This document shows, piece by piece, positions 1 through 9,368 of a DNA stretch of 64,000 nt. Each line of letters starts with the position of its first letter. Position 1 is the stretch's first letter. The position numbers and the translations under genes are program-made. Under the pieces are notes generated by a model, which saw only the letters and a list, made by a program, of their open reading frames with translations, was not told the origin of the DNA and searched no databases. The DNA is from Paenibacillus sp. KS-LC4 (GTDB lineage Bacteria; Bacillota; Bacilli; Paenibacillales; Paenibacillaceae), in contig NZ_CP145905.1 in the NCBI RefSeq assembly GCF_036894955.1, forward strand, positions 2,684,501 to 2,748,500, read 5' to 3'.

Positions 1-1316
1 TACGCTCGCGCAGCTACAACCTGCTGGCGCATCTCTTCGGAAGAAAGGTTCTTTGAATGGCTATTTGTTAGAGAACGACCAAGATCAATGGGCTGGGGAA
101 CCTCAAGCTGAATATCAATGCGGTCGAGAAGCGGACCGGACAGCTTGGATTTATAACGGGCAATTACAGCGTCTGTGCATATACAGCGCTTATCTATCGT
201 TTCATGGCCTGAAAATCCACACGGGCACGGATTAAAGGAAACAGCTAAAATGAGCCGTGCTGGAAAATGAAAGACGGCGCTAGAACGAGCGATTGTCACA
301 ATTCCATCTTCTAACGGCTGTCTTAGCACCTCAAGTGTTTGCCGGGAAAATTCAGGGAGCTCGTCTAAATACAGCACGCCATGGTGGGCGAGCGTCACTT
401 CGCCGGGCTTTGGCACAGAGCCGCCGCCTACAAGTCCGCCTGTGGAAATCGTATGATGCGGGGCGCGAAAAGGGGCAGCCGCAATAAGGCCCTGATTGTC
501 AGTAGAAAGCTTTCCGGCCGCGCTGTAAATTTTGGTCACTTCAATTGCCTCCTGCTCCGAAAGAGGCGGGAGAATGCTTGGAAGCCTGCGAATCATCATC
601 GTTTTTCCGGTACCTGGCGGGCCTGAAAACAGCACATTATGCCGTCCTGCAGCAGCAATAATAAGCGCACGTTTAGCTAGCTGCTGACCGATAACATCGC
701 TGTAGTCACCGCAATCTGGCGAAAGCAGAGGTTTATTTTCAGTGAGCAGCCCTATATAACCCTTGCTGCCACTGCATGGTTCAGCAGTGTAGCGAATGGC
801 CTCCAGTCCCTCGCTGCCTGATGGACGCAAATCCATTAAATGCGTGATTCCAAACAGCTCCATACCGGCTATCCAGGCAGCCTCTGGAGCATTTGCGATT
901 GGAAGCAGCACACGACGGATGCCTGATTTTTTAGCCTGTTCGATCATCGCAAGCACGCCCGTTACCGGCCTAATAGAGCCGTTAAGCGACAGCTCGCCGA
1001 GCATCATCGTGTGATGAAAGTGAGCCGCATTTAGTTGTCCGCTAGCCGCCAAAATGCCGGCGGCTATGGCAAGGTCAAACGCGGTGCCTTCCTTACGTAA
1101 AACGGCAGGGGCGAGGTTGACGGTTATACGCTCCATCGGGAAGGTAAATCCGCTATTTTTAATCGCAGCCCTTACCCGCTCTACAGATTCCCGCACGGCA
1201 GGATCAGGCAGCCCAACTACCGCAATTTGCGGCAGTCCGCTTGCAATATCAACCTCGACTGCAATTTCTTTGCCTTCGACGCCATAAACAGTTGCGCTCT
1301 GCATTAAGCTGAACAT
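1..1316 (-). CDS. comM: ComM/YifB-family Mg-chelatase-like AAA+ ATPase (3' end beyond window)
   Basis: Reverse-strand reading frame open from an ATG at 1316 to the window edge, giving 438 residues of a protein usually about 510 long; the C-terminus is cut off by the window. The N-terminus (MFSLMQSATVYGVEGKEIAV) is the typical ChlI/Lon-like domain of the family, and a Walker A motif GPPGTGKT lies around residues 231-238. ComM is known as a hexameric helicase that promotes branch migration during natural transformation. A ribosome-binding site GGAGGTG precedes the start and is folded into a hairpin (see 1323-1354). It is divergent from sucC and lies close to dprA, another transformation gene. 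Frame was checked at three points with no shift found. Confidence 0.95.
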   Translation of the reverse strand, partial: MFSLMQSATVYGVEGKEIAVEVDIASGLPQIAVVGLPDPAVRESVERVRAAIKNSGFTFPMERITVNLAPAVLRKEGTAFDLAIAAGILAASGQLNAAHFHHTMMLGELSLNGSIRPVTGVLAMIEQAKKSGIRRVLLPIANAPEAAWIAGMELFGITHLMDLRPSGSEGLEAIRYTAEPCSGSKGYIGLLTENKPLLSPDCGDYSDVIGQQLAKRALIIAAAGRHNVLFSGPPGTGKTMMIRRLPSILPPLSEQEAIEVTKIYSAAGKLSTDNQGLIAAAPFRAPHHTISTGGLVGGGSVPKPGEVTLAHHGVLYLDELPEFSRQTLEVLRQPLEDGIVTIARSSAVFHFPARLILAVSFNPCPCGFSGHETIDKRCICTDAVIARYKSKLSGPLLDRIDIQLEVPQPIDLGRSLTNSHSKNLSSEEMRQQVVAARA

Positions 1317-1322
1317 AACAAA

Positions 1323-1354
1323 AAGCACCTCCAAATAGTGGGATGAAGGTGCTT
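1323..1354 (-). promoter_or_regulatory. Hairpin over the comM ribosome-binding site
   Basis: AAGCACCT (1323-1330) and AGGTGCTT (1347-1354) form a perfect 8-bp inverted repeat with a 16-nt loop. Read on the minus strand, the 3' arm carries the GGAGGTG Shine-Dalgarno sequence of comM and is followed by a T run, then the ATG at 1316. It could act as a translation-blocking hairpin or as a terminator-like attenuator. The structure is seen; the role is inferred. Confidence 0.5.
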
Positions 1355-1683
1355 CCTTACGTCCTGTATGTTTCGTGTATGATTTTAAATGAAATGCAGC
1401 AATAAATGTTCTTATGGAGTAGTACAAGCCTGCTTGGTGCAAACTAATCATAATGGGCGTTGTCCATTTTTGTCAAATGTTGAATGAACGGGTGGTGAAG
1501 GGGATCAAAAAGCAGTAAAATAGCGGATTTTGACGTTTAATCTCAAATTGAGATTGAATTCATATCAAAAAAGCCGAAGTCTTCTTGCACGAATATAAGG
1601 TAACAACAGAGGAAAAATGCTATGATAATAGATGTTTGTGTACATACGACTGATTTTGGTCTATGAAATGGAGGATTTCAACA
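1355..1683. other. Intergenic region between divergent comM and sucC
   Basis: About 330 bases with no credible reading frame. It must hold the promoters of comM (leftward) and sucC (rightward), but I could not find a pair of good -35/-10 hexamers; TATGAT at 1621-1626 is a possible -10 for sucC without a matching -35. The only clear structure is the palindrome at 1536-1558. Confidence 0.5.
1536..1558. promoter_or_regulatory. Operator-like palindrome upstream of sucC
   Basis: TTTAATCTCAA and TTGAGATTGAA are 11-base arms around a single central A; ten of eleven pairs match and the inner six (TCTCAA/TTGAGA) are perfect. Size and symmetry suit a dimeric transcription factor. It lies about 130 bases upstream of the sucC start. 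No known operator consensus was recognised. Confidence 0.4.
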
Positions 1684-2844
1684 ATGAATATCCATGAGTA
1701 TCAAGGCAAAGCGTTATTGAAACAGTATGGTGTAGTTGTGCCTGAGGGCAAAGTTGCGTTCACCGTTGATGAAGCGGTTGCAGCAGCAGAAGAGCTTGGT
1801 ACGAAAGTTGTTGTTGTAAAAGCACAAATCCATGCGGGCGGCCGCGGTAAAGCTGGCGGTGTTAAAGTCGCAAAAAGCTTGGATGAAGTTCGCGCATATG
1901 CAGGAGAAATCCTTGGAAAAGTGCTCGTTACGCATCAAACAGGTCCAGAAGGCAAAGAGGTTAAGCGTCTTCTTATTGAGCAAGGCTGCGACATCAAGAA
2001 AGAATATTATATCGGCGCTGTTCTTGACCGTGGCACAGGCCGCGTCGTCATTATGGCATCAGAGGAAGGCGGCACTGAGATTGAAGAGGTGGCCGAGCAT
2101 TCCCCTGAGAAAATTTTCAAGGAAATCGTTGATCCAGCTGTAGGCTTGCAGGTATTCCAAGCACGTAAGCTTGCTTATGCAATCAACATTCCAACTCCGC
2201 TTGTTAACAAGGCTGTAAAATTCATGATCTCCTTGTACAACGCTTTCGTTGAGAAAGATTGTTCTATTGCTGAGATCAATCCGCTTGTCGTAACTGGCGA
2301 TGGTGAAGTAATGGCACTGGATGCGAAGCTGAATTTTGACTCCAATGCCCTATACCGTCATAAGGATATTGTCGCATTGCGCGATCTGGAAGAGGAAGAT
2401 GCGAAAGAAATCGAAGCTTCCAAATTCGATCTGAGCTATATTGCCCTTGATGGCAACATCGGCTGCATGGTTAATGGCGCAGGCCTTGCTATGGCGACCA
2501 TGGACATTATCAAATATTATGGCGGCGACCCTGCGAACTTCCTGGACGTAGGCGGCGGTGCAACGAAAGAAAAAGTAACAGAAGCGTTCAAAATCATTTT
2601 GTCCGATGAAAATGTTAAAGGTATTTTCGTTAATATTTTTGGCGGCATTATGCGTTGTGACGTTATTGCGGATGGCGTTATCTCGGCAGCTAAGGAAGTT
2701 GGCCTGGATCGTCCGCTTGTCGTAAGACTGGAAGGCACGAATGTTGATTTGGGTAAAAAAATGCTGAACGAGTCGGGACTGAACATCGTAGCAGCGGACT
2801 CTATGTCAGACGGCGCACAGAAAATTGTCGCTCTCGTGAAATAA
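1684..2844 (+). CDS. sucC: Succinyl-CoA synthetase (ADP-forming) beta subunit
   Basis: TCA-cycle enzyme subunit that, with SucD, interconverts succinyl-CoA and succinate with ATP formation. The 386-residue product matches the family length. It starts [12 protein letters not shown] and has the ATP-grasp glycine-rich stretch AGGRGKAGG at residues 51-59 and the C-terminal CoA-ligase segment with [15 protein letters not shown]. The frame is open from an upstream ATG at 1663, but the GGAGGA ribosome-binding site at about 1669-1674 and the family N-terminus select the ATG at 1684. sucD follows after 38 bases, forming a two-gene operon. Confidence 0.98.
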   Translation: MNIHEYQGKALLKQYGVVVPEGKVAFTVDEAVAAAEELGTKVVVVKAQIHAGGRGKAGGVKVAKSLDEVRAYAGEILGKVLVTHQTGPEGKEVKRLLIEQGCDIKKEYYIGAVLDRGTGRVVIMASEEGGTEIEEVAEHSPEKIFKEIVDPAVGLQVFQARKLAYAINIPTPLVNKAVKFMISLYNAFVEKDCSIAEINPLVVTGDGEVMALDAKLNFDSNALYRHKDIVALRDLEEEDAKEIEASKFDLSYIALDGNIGCMVNGAGLAMATMDIIKYYGGDPANFLDVGGGATKEKVTEAFKIILSDENVKGIFVNIFGGIMRCDVIADGVISAAKEVGLDRPLVVRLEGTNVDLGKKMLNESGLNIVAADSMSDGAQKIVALVK

Positions 2845-2882
2845 ATACGCGTATGAATTCATGGACGGGGATGTGAGATTCG

Positions 2883-3818
2883 ATGAGCATTTTGGTAAAC
2901 AAAGATACTAAAGTTATTACGCAAGGGATTACAGGCGCAACGGGCTTGTTCCATGCGAAAGGCGCACTCGATTACGGTACGCAAATGGTAGGCGGAGTAA
3001 CGCCGGGCAAAGGCGGAACTAACGTTGATATCACTCTTGAAAACGGTTCAACGGTATCGCTTCCAGTGTTTAACACCGTTGAACAAGCGGTGAAAGCGAC
3101 AGGCGCTACGGCTTCGGTTATTTATGTGCCGCCGGCATTTGCAGCTGATTCGATTCTTGAAGCGGTTGACGCTGGTCTTGATCTTGTTATTTGTATTACG
3201 GAAGGCATTCCGGTACTGGACATGGTCAAAGTTAAGCGTTATATGGAAGGCAGCAAGACGACGCTAATCGGCCCTAACTGTCCAGGTGTTATTACACCAG
3301 ACGAATGTAAAATCGGAATTATGCCAGGCTACATTCATACGAAAGGCCATGTAGGCGTTGTTTCCCGCTCGGGAACATTGACTTACGAGGCGGTTCACCA
3401 ACTGACGACTCGCGGCATTGGACAATCCTCTGCTGTTGGTATCGGCGGCGACCCAGTGAAAGGCTCCGAGTTTATCGACATTTTGAGCCGTTTCAATGAC
3501 GACCCTGATACGTATGCGGTTATTATGATCGGTGAAATCGGCGGCACTGCGGAAGAAGAAGCGGCAGAATGGATTAAAGCCAACATGAAAAAGCCGGTTG
3601 TAGGCTTTATTGGCGGCGCAACAGCGCCTCCAGGCAAACGTATGGGCCACGCTGGCGCAATCATTTCCGGAGGCAAAGGAACAGCTGCTGAAAAAATCGC
3701 TACGCTTGAAGCATGCGGAATTAAAGTAGCACCAACCCCTTCGGATATGGGCTCCACACTCGTATCGGTGCTTGAAGAGCAAGGCCTGTTGGAAAAGTGT
3801 AAAACTGCTGCAAAATAA
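2883..3818 (+). CDS. sucD: Succinyl-CoA synthetase alpha subunit
   Basis: Catalytic subunit of succinyl-CoA synthetase; it binds CoA and carries the phosphohistidine that passes phosphate to ADP. The 311-residue product has an N-terminal Rossmann CoA-binding domain with [15 protein letters not shown] (residues 15-29) and the active-site motif GHAGAI, whose histidine is residue 256. It is co-transcribed with sucC and ends just before a strong intrinsic terminator. Confidence 0.98.
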   Translation: MSILVNKDTKVITQGITGATGLFHAKGALDYGTQMVGGVTPGKGGTNVDITLENGSTVSLPVFNTVEQAVKATGATASVIYVPPAFAADSILEAVDAGLDLVICITEGIPVLDMVKVKRYMEGSKTTLIGPNCPGVITPDECKIGIMPGYIHTKGHVGVVSRSGTLTYEAVHQLTTRGIGQSSAVGIGGDPVKGSEFIDILSRFNDDPDTYAVIMIGEIGGTAEEEAAEWIKANMKKPVVGFIGGATAPPGKRMGHAGAIISGGKGTAAEKIATLEACGIKVAPTPSDMGSTLVSVLEEQGLLEKCKTAAK

Positions 3819-3838
3819 TAAAGTTTTTAAAAAAGGTA

Positions 3839-3887
3839 AGCAACCTTTCAATTCCCGTTTGCGGGAGCTGGAAGGTTGCTTTTTTTT
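3839..3887 (+). terminator. Rho-independent terminator of sucCD
   Basis: Long stem starting AGCAACCTTTCA and closing with GGAAGGTTGCT, inner CCCG/CGGG pair around a TTTG loop, followed by seven or more T residues. It ends the sucCD transcript and separates it from dprA. Confidence 0.9.
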
Positions 3888-3982
3888 ATGAAGATGAGAG
3901 GGCGACTTGCATTCTCCAGCCATGTAACGCACAATAGGAAGGAATGTAAGGGCGTGCCTCATTATAATGGAGGCCGATTTTT

Positions 3983-5104
3983 ATGGACCGTAATTATGAC
4001 GAATGCAGACAAATTATAATCATGCTTAGTGAAGTGCAAGGTATTGGCTGGCGCACAATTCAGAAGGCGGTAGCCAGCGGCGCGTGGCGAGAGAGCGGCG
4101 GTCAAGATGAATTTGCCTATGTTAAGGCAGGCTTCAGCTCCCAGCAGGCACGATCGGCTGCTAAGAGAATAGGGCAAGGACTTGTTGCTCCAGGCTCGTC
4201 CTATGAAAAGGCGGCTAATCTAGGAGCAGCAGTGATTACACCGCTTGATGAGGCCTATCCAAAATATTTGCTGCAAATTCCGCAGCCGCCGTGGGTGTTG
4301 TATGCGCTTGGCCGGATGGAGCTGTTGAAGCGTCCCATTGTAGCAGTCGTCGGAACGCGTAATCCTACCGCATATGGCCGCCATACGGCTTCTACGCTTG
4401 CTGAGCAGCTTTCGGTAGGCGGGATGACTATTGCGAGCGGTTTGGCACGCGGAATCGATAGCAAGGCGCATGAAGCGGCTCTGCGTGGAGCTGGAAGCAC
4501 GATAGCTGTGCTTGCATGCGCCGTAGATTGTTGTTATCCTTCAGAGAATAGAACTTTGTACCGCCAAATAGCGGAAGAGGGGCTGTTGCTCTCGGAAACG
4601 CCAATCGGCACACCGCTGCATCCAGGCATGTTTCCGCTGCGCAACCGGATTATCGCAGGACTTTCCCTTGGCACACTCGTTATAGAGGGTGCGATTGGCA
4701 GCGGTTCTTTGATTACTGCTGCACAAGCGCTGGATATGAACCGTGATTTATTCGCTGTGCCAGGCCCGATTTCTTCTCCCAAAAGCGAAGGTCCCAATGC
4801 GCTCATTCGCCAAGGAGCAAAGCTGGTTAGCGCGGCGGAGCATATTTTCGAAGAATACGGATGGCTTGGCGATGAATGGCTTCAGCATTCGCGTTCTGCT
4901 GCCTCTTCACAGATTCAATCGGACAAGGAATTGTCCGCTGATGAACGAAAAATTATCGCACTGCTGCGAGAGCGGCCATTATCCATTAATGAATTACACC
5001 AGCTGATTGCGGTTCCTTTTGGACATTTAAGCGCTCTTCTGATAAATTTATGTATAAAACGTAGGATCGAGCAGCAGTCTGGATCGCTATATATAGCATT
5101 GTAA
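3983..5104 (+). CDS. dprA: DNA-processing protein DprA (Smf)
   Basis: Binds incoming single-stranded DNA during natural transformation and loads RecA. The 373-residue product has an N-terminal helical region, a Rossmann-like DNA-binding core with VGTRNPTAYG at 123-132 and SGLARGID at 152-159, and a C-terminal winged-helix domain (last ~60 residues). The ATG at 3983 follows a GGAGG at 3969-3973; the interval is short but no better start is visible. It lies directly upstream of topA as in Bacillus. With comM nearby it suggests the organism has, or had, a DNA-uptake pathway. Confidence 0.96.
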   Translation: MDRNYDECRQIIIMLSEVQGIGWRTIQKAVASGAWRESGGQDEFAYVKAGFSSQQARSAAKRIGQGLVAPGSSYEKAANLGAAVITPLDEAYPKYLLQIPQPPWVLYALGRMELLKRPIVAVVGTRNPTAYGRHTASTLAEQLSVGGMTIASGLARGIDSKAHEAALRGAGSTIAVLACAVDCCYPSENRTLYRQIAEEGLLLSETPIGTPLHPGMFPLRNRIIAGLSLGTLVIEGAIGSGSLITAAQALDMNRDLFAVPGPISSPKSEGPNALIRQGAKLVSAAEHIFEEYGWLGDEWLQHSRSAASSQIQSDKELSADERKIIALLRERPLSINELHQLIAVPFGHLSALLINLCIKRRIEQQSGSLYIAL

Positions 5105-5131
5105 CAAGCAGTAGAGAGGGGGGCGCCTAAC

Positions 5132-7231
5132 GTGGCAGACTCATTAGTTATCGTCGAATCACCAGCCAAAGCGAAAACAATAGGCAAGTATTTAGGCAGC
5201 AAATATATTGTTAAGGCTTCCATGGGCCATATTCGCGATTTGCCAAAAAGTCAGATTGGCGTCGAAGTTGAAAATGATTTCAATCCAAAATATATAACGA
5301 TTCGCGGCAAAGGCAGCGTATTGAAAGAGCTCAAAAGCGCCAGCAAAAAAGTGAAGCATGTTTATCTGGCGGCTGACCCGGATCGCGAAGGGGAGGCTAT
5401 TGCTTGGCATTTGGCCCATTATTTAGAGCTTGATGCCTCGGATACTTGCCGCGTTGTATTTAATGAAATAACGAAGCAGGCGGTTAAGGATGCTTTTAAG
5501 ACGCCGCGCAAAATCAATATGGATCTGGTAAATGCACAGCAAGCACGGCGTATTCTAGATCGTCTTGTCGGCTACAAAATCAGCCCGCTACTTTGGAAAA
5601 AAGTCAAAAAAGGCCTTTCCGCTGGCCGCGTACAGTCCGTATGCGTCAAGCTGATTATTGACCGTGAAAATGAGATCGACGAATTCGTGCCGGAAGAATA
5701 TTGGTCGATTACTGCAAAGGTATCGCAAAATGGTGTTCCATTTGAGGCCAAATACCATTCCATCGGCGGCGAGAAGCGCGAGCTTGGCAACGAGCAGGAA
5801 ATGCAAGCCGTGCTGGATGCGATGGATAGCGGCTCCGATTTTAAAGTAGCGGAAGTGAAGGAAAAGGAGCGCCTGCGCAATCCTGCACCTCCTTTCATTA
5901 CAAGCTCCCTGCAGCAGGAAGCCGCCCGTAAGCTTGGTTTCAGGGCGTCTAAGACGATGTCGGTTGCCCAGCAGCTTTATGAAGGCGTAGAGCTAGGCAA
6001 GGAAGGCACAGTCGGTCTAATTACATATATGAGAACGGACTCCACTCGTATATCCCCGATTGCACAGGAAGAAGCGAAGGAATATATTACACAGCGCTAT
6101 GGCGCTCCTTATATGCCAGAGCAGCTTCGCGTCTATACGAAAAAGAACAGCAATGCCCAAGATGCGCATGAGGCGATCAGACCAACGGCAGTTATGCGTG
6201 ATCCAGATACGATGAAGCCGTTTCTCAGCCGCGATCAGTTCCGGTTGTACAAACTGGTATGGGAACGTTTCGTATCCAGCCAAATGTCCTCGGCCGTTCT
6301 CGATACGATGACCGTTGATATGTTATCTGGCGAAGTGAAGTTCCGCGCGAATGGATCGAAGGTCAAGTTTGCCGGATTCATGAAAGTATATGTGGAGGGC
6401 AACGATGATGGGGCAGAGGAAGAGCATAAGTTTCTCCCGCCAATCGAGCCAGGAGATATAATTCCAGCGGAAGCGATTGAACCTAAACAGCATTTCACCC
6501 AGCCGCCGCCGCGTTTTACAGAGGCAAGGCTCGTGAGAACGCTAGAGGAGCTCGGCATAGGGCGCCCAAGTACGTATGCGCCGACGCTGGAAACGATTCA
6601 GAAGCGCGGATATGTGGCGATAGAAGAAAAGAAATTTATGCCGACTGAGCTTGGCGACCTTGTTATTCAGCTGATGGAGGAGTTTTTCCCGGAAATTCTT
6701 AATGCTGAATTTACAGCTAACATGGAAGGGGATCTCGACCATGTGGAGGAAGGCTCACAGGATTGGGTCAAAGTGCTCACAACCTTCTACGAATCGTTCG
6801 AGAAGCGTCTGGAAGTAGCGGAAGAGGAAATGAAGGAAATTGAAATTCAAGACGAGGTTTCCGATGAAATTTGTGAAAAATGCGGTCGTCATTTGGTTTA
6901 TAAAATGGGACGCTTCGGCAAATTCCTCGCATGCTCTGGCTTTCCGGATTGCCGCAATACGAAGCCGATCGTTAAGGATATCGGCGTGCCTTGCCCCAAA
7001 TGTGAGGAAGGTAAAATTATTGAAAGACGCAGCAAAAAAGGCCGGATTTTCTATGGCTGTGATACGTATCCGGCTTGCGATTATGTTTCATGGGATAAGC
7101 CTTCAGGCAAGCCATGTCCGAAATGCGAAAGCATGCTGGTAGAAAAACGCAATCGCAACGGTGCAAAGCTGCAATGTCCTACATGTGATTATTCAGAAGA
7201 GCTGCAAGATGAAGAACAGGAAGAAGCATAG
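5132..7231 (+). CDS. topA: DNA topoisomerase I (type IA)
   Basis: Relaxes negative supercoils through a transient 5'-phosphotyrosine link. The 699-residue product has the TOPRIM domain ([13 protein letters not shown] at the N-terminus with Glu9, and DPDREGE at 82-88), the catalytic motif YMRTDSTR with Tyr299, and three C-terminal zinc ribbons, each with a CxxC...C...C or CxxC...CxxC pattern beginning at about residue 577. A GTG start at 5132 is preceded by a GAGAGGGGGG ribosome-binding site. It follows dprA by 27 bases and is probably co-transcribed with it. Confidence 0.98.
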   Translation: MADSLVIVESPAKAKTIGKYLGSKYIVKASMGHIRDLPKSQIGVEVENDFNPKYITIRGKGSVLKELKSASKKVKHVYLAADPDREGEAIAWHLAHYLELDASDTCRVVFNEITKQAVKDAFKTPRKINMDLVNAQQARRILDRLVGYKISPLLWKKVKKGLSAGRVQSVCVKLIIDRENEIDEFVPEEYWSITAKVSQNGVPFEAKYHSIGGEKRELGNEQEMQAVLDAMDSGSDFKVAEVKEKERLRNPAPPFITSSLQQEAARKLGFRASKTMSVAQQLYEGVELGKEGTVGLITYMRTDSTRISPIAQEEAKEYITQRYGAPYMPEQLRVYTKKNSNAQDAHEAIRPTAVMRDPDTMKPFLSRDQFRLYKLVWERFVSSQMSSAVLDTMTVDMLSGEVKFRANGSKVKFAGFMKVYVEGNDDGAEEEHKFLPPIEPGDIIPAEAIEPKQHFTQPPPRFTEARLVRTLEELGIGRPSTYAPTLETIQKRGYVAIEEKKFMPTELGDLVIQLMEEFFPEILNAEFTANMEGDLDHVEEGSQDWVKVLTTFYESFEKRLEVAEEEMKEIEIQDEVSDEICEKCGRHLVYKMGRFGKFLACSGFPDCRNTKPIVKDIGVPCPKCEEGKIIERRSKKGRIFYGCDTYPACDYVSWDKPSGKPCPKCESMLVEKRNRNGAKLQCPTCDYSEELQDEEQEEA

Positions 7232-7250
7232 AGCAGCTCAAAACGCTGCG

Positions 7251-7310
7251 CACAGCTCCACATGTTAGTGGACCCGGTCCTCCCTTATAGGGAGGACAGC
7301 TGTGTTTTAT
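7251..7310 (+). terminator. Three-way-junction structure and probable terminator after topA
   Basis: The outer stem CACAGCT (7251-7257) pairs with AGCTGTG (7298-7304). It encloses two hairpins: CCAC/GTGG (7258-7261 and 7268-7271) and GTCCTCCC/GGGAGGAC (7277-7284 and 7290-7297, loop TTATA). TTTTAT follows directly. This is more elaborate than a normal intrinsic terminator, but position and T-tract fit termination or attenuation between topA and trmFO. Confidence 0.6.
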
Positions 7311-7395
7311 CCGTCTTGTAGGCTTGTCCCGCAATTCCATAAAAAAATGATATTTATTTGCGCGAAGCGCGTATTATGATTTGGAGGTAAGTTCA

Positions 7396-8736
7396 TTGTC
7401 ATCATCATCCTATCCAAAAGTCACCGTTATCGGAGCTGGCCTGGCCGGCAGCGAGGCGGCTTGGCAAATCGCATCCCAAGGCGTTCCAGTTGTACTTTAT
7501 GAAATGCGGCCTGAGACGAAAACGCCAGCCCATCATACGAATCAGTTTGCGGAGCTGGTATGCAGCAACAGCTTGCGTGCCAATGGCCTTGCAAATGCTG
7601 TAGGTGTGTTGAAAGAGGAAATGCGCCAGCTAGATTCACTCATTCTTGGCTGCGCTGATCGTCATGCGGTTCCGGCAGGCGGAGCGCTTGCAGTTGACCG
7701 GGATGGATTTTCCGGCGAAGTAACGCGCCTGCTGCACGAACATCCGCTCGTTGAAGTCCGCAATGAGGAAGTAACGGAAATTCCAACGGACGGAATCGTC
7801 ATTATTGCGACGGGCCCGCTTACAGCCCCAGCCTTGTCCGCACAAGTACGCGAGCTGCTGGGTGAAGAATATTTCTATTTCTATGATGCTGCGGCGCCAA
7901 TTGTGGAGAAGGATTCTATTGATATGAGCAAGGTTTATCTCGCGTCTCGCTATGATAAAGGAGAGGCAGCTTATTTGAACTGCCCGATGACGGAAGAGGA
8001 ATTTGAAATTTTCCATGAAGCGCTCGTTAATGCCGAGAAAGCAGAAATTAAAGATTTCGAGAAGGAAGTTTATTTCGAAGGTTGTATGCCAATCGAGGTG
8101 ATTGCGAGTCGCGGCAAGCAAACGGTGCTGTTTGGGCCGATGAAGCCGGTTGGACTTGTGAACCCGCATACAGGCAAGCTGCCTCATGCCGTCATTCAAT
8201 TGCGTCAGGACAATGCTGCGGGTACACTTTATAACCTGGTTGGGTTTCAAACTCATTTGAAATGGGGAGAGCAGAAGCGGGTATTCTCGCTAATACCGGG
8301 TCTTGAAAATGCCGAGTTTGTGCGTTTCGGTGTTATGCACCGCAATACGTTTATAAATTCGCCACGGCTGCTAGAGCCGACCTATCAGCTTAAAAATCGT
8401 CCTACCTTATTTTTCGCGGGCCAGATGACGGGTGTTGAAGGGTATGTGGAATCGGCAGCTTCTGGTTTAATCGCTGGATTTAACGCTGCCCGGCTTGCAC
8501 GCAATCTTGAGCCGCTTGTGCTTCCTGGGGACACTACGCTTGGCAGCATGGCGCAGTACATTACGACTGCGGATTTCAAGCATTTTCAGCCGATGAATGC
8601 AAATTTTGGTTTGTTTCCGCCGCTTGAAAAACGCATGAAGAGCAAGAAGGAAAAGAATGAAGCGATTGCAAACCGTGCGCTCGCTGGTATTGAGAAATTT
8701 AAGCAGGAGCATTTCACGCATTTGGTAAATAACTAA
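7396..8736 (+). CDS. trmFO: Methylenetetrahydrofolate-tRNA-(uracil-5-)-methyltransferase
   Basis: Folate- and FAD-dependent enzyme that makes 5-methyluridine at position 54 of tRNAs. The N-terminal dinucleotide-binding motif GAGLAG lies at residues 13-18, and the family segment [17 protein letters not shown] lies near the C-terminus. I chose the TTG at 7396 (446 residues) because GGAGGT at 7383-7388 sits 7 bases upstream; the TTG at 7381 would lie inside that signal. In B. subtilis codV/xerC follows; here hslV comes next after a 68-base gap. Confidence 0.96.
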   Translation: MSSSSYPKVTVIGAGLAGSEAAWQIASQGVPVVLYEMRPETKTPAHHTNQFAELVCSNSLRANGLANAVGVLKEEMRQLDSLILGCADRHAVPAGGALAVDRDGFSGEVTRLLHEHPLVEVRNEEVTEIPTDGIVIIATGPLTAPALSAQVRELLGEEYFYFYDAAAPIVEKDSIDMSKVYLASRYDKGEAAYLNCPMTEEEFEIFHEALVNAEKAEIKDFEKEVYFEGCMPIEVIASRGKQTVLFGPMKPVGLVNPHTGKLPHAVIQLRQDNAAGTLYNLVGFQTHLKWGEQKRVFSLIPGLENAEFVRFGVMHRNTFINSPRLLEPTYQLKNRPTLFFAGQMTGVEGYVESAASGLIAGFNAARLARNLEPLVLPGDTTLGSMAQYITTADFKHFQPMNANFGLFPPLEKRMKSKKEKNEAIANRALAGIEKFKQEHFTHLVNN

Positions 8737-8804
8737 TGATTGTGACATAGCTATTTTGAAGGTTTTGATCCGTACAGGCGTATTTGCATAGAGGAGGCGA
8801 AGAG

Positions 8805-9353
8805 ATGGAAATGGAATTTCATGCAACGACGATTTGTGCAGTCCGTCACGAGGGGAAAGGCGCGATTGCTGGGGATGGCCAAGTCACGTTCGGCAACAGC
8901 ATGGTGATGAAAAATAAAGCGAAAAAAGTACGCCGCTTGTATCGCGGGCAAGTCGTCGCAGGTTTTGCTGGCTCGGTTGCTGATGCCATTACGCTTTTTG
9001 AAAAGTTTGAGGCGAAGCTTGAAGAGCATCATGGCAATTTGCAGCGCTCAGCTGTAGAACTGGCGAAGGAATGGCGCTCGGATCGCGTGCTGCGCAAGCT
9101 GGAAGCCATGATGCTCGTTATGGATCAGACGGGGCTTTTGCTGATTTCAGGAAATGGCGAAATTATTGAGCCGGATGACGGCATCTTGGCCATTGGCTCG
9201 GGTGGCAGCTTTGCTTTGTCGGCGGCTAGAGCACTCAAGCGCCATGCTACTCATCTGGATGCGAAAGAAATGGCGCGTTCAGCTCTGGAAATTGCGGCAG
9301 ATATTTGCGTTTATACGAATCACAATATTATTGTCGAAGAAATCGGCTCTTAA
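8805..9353 (+). CDS. hslV: HslV/ClpQ peptidase subunit of the HslUV (ClpYQ) protease
   Basis: Proteasome-like N-terminal nucleophile peptidase that works with the HslU ATPase. The 182-residue product carries HATTICAV near the N-terminus, [18 protein letters not shown] and the C-terminal CVYTNHNI segment. GAGGAGG at 8791-8797 selects the ATG at 8805 over a TTG at 8784. B. subtilis ClpQ uses a serine directly after Met1; here the N-terminus is MEMEFHATT, so the nucleophile would be Thr8, exposed only if seven residues are removed. hslU starts 15 bases downstream. Confidence 0.96.
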   Translation: MEMEFHATTICAVRHEGKGAIAGDGQVTFGNSMVMKNKAKKVRRLYRGQVVAGFAGSVADAITLFEKFEAKLEEHHGNLQRSAVELAKEWRSDRVLRKLEAMMLVMDQTGLLLISGNGEIIEPDDGILAIGSGGSFALSAARALKRHATHLDAKEMARSALEIAADICVYTNHNIIVEEIGS

Positions 9354-9368
9354 GCGGAGGAGATTAAT

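Noticed and set aside
53..1287. Several + strand reading frames of 60-81 codons
   Set aside because: They lie opposite the in-frame comM gene, lack ribosome-binding sites and have atypical composition.
3264..3962. 232-codon antisense frame over sucD and its terminator
   Set aside because: Runs through the sucCD terminator and opposes a certain gene; no domain recognised.
3963..3968. TATAAT as a dprA promoter
   Set aside because: It is only 15 bases before the dprA start, overlaps the ribosome-binding region and has no -35 at a suitable distance.
7636..8256. 206-codon antisense frame inside trmFO
   Set aside because: Shadow of trmFO coding sequence; no start signal or family features.
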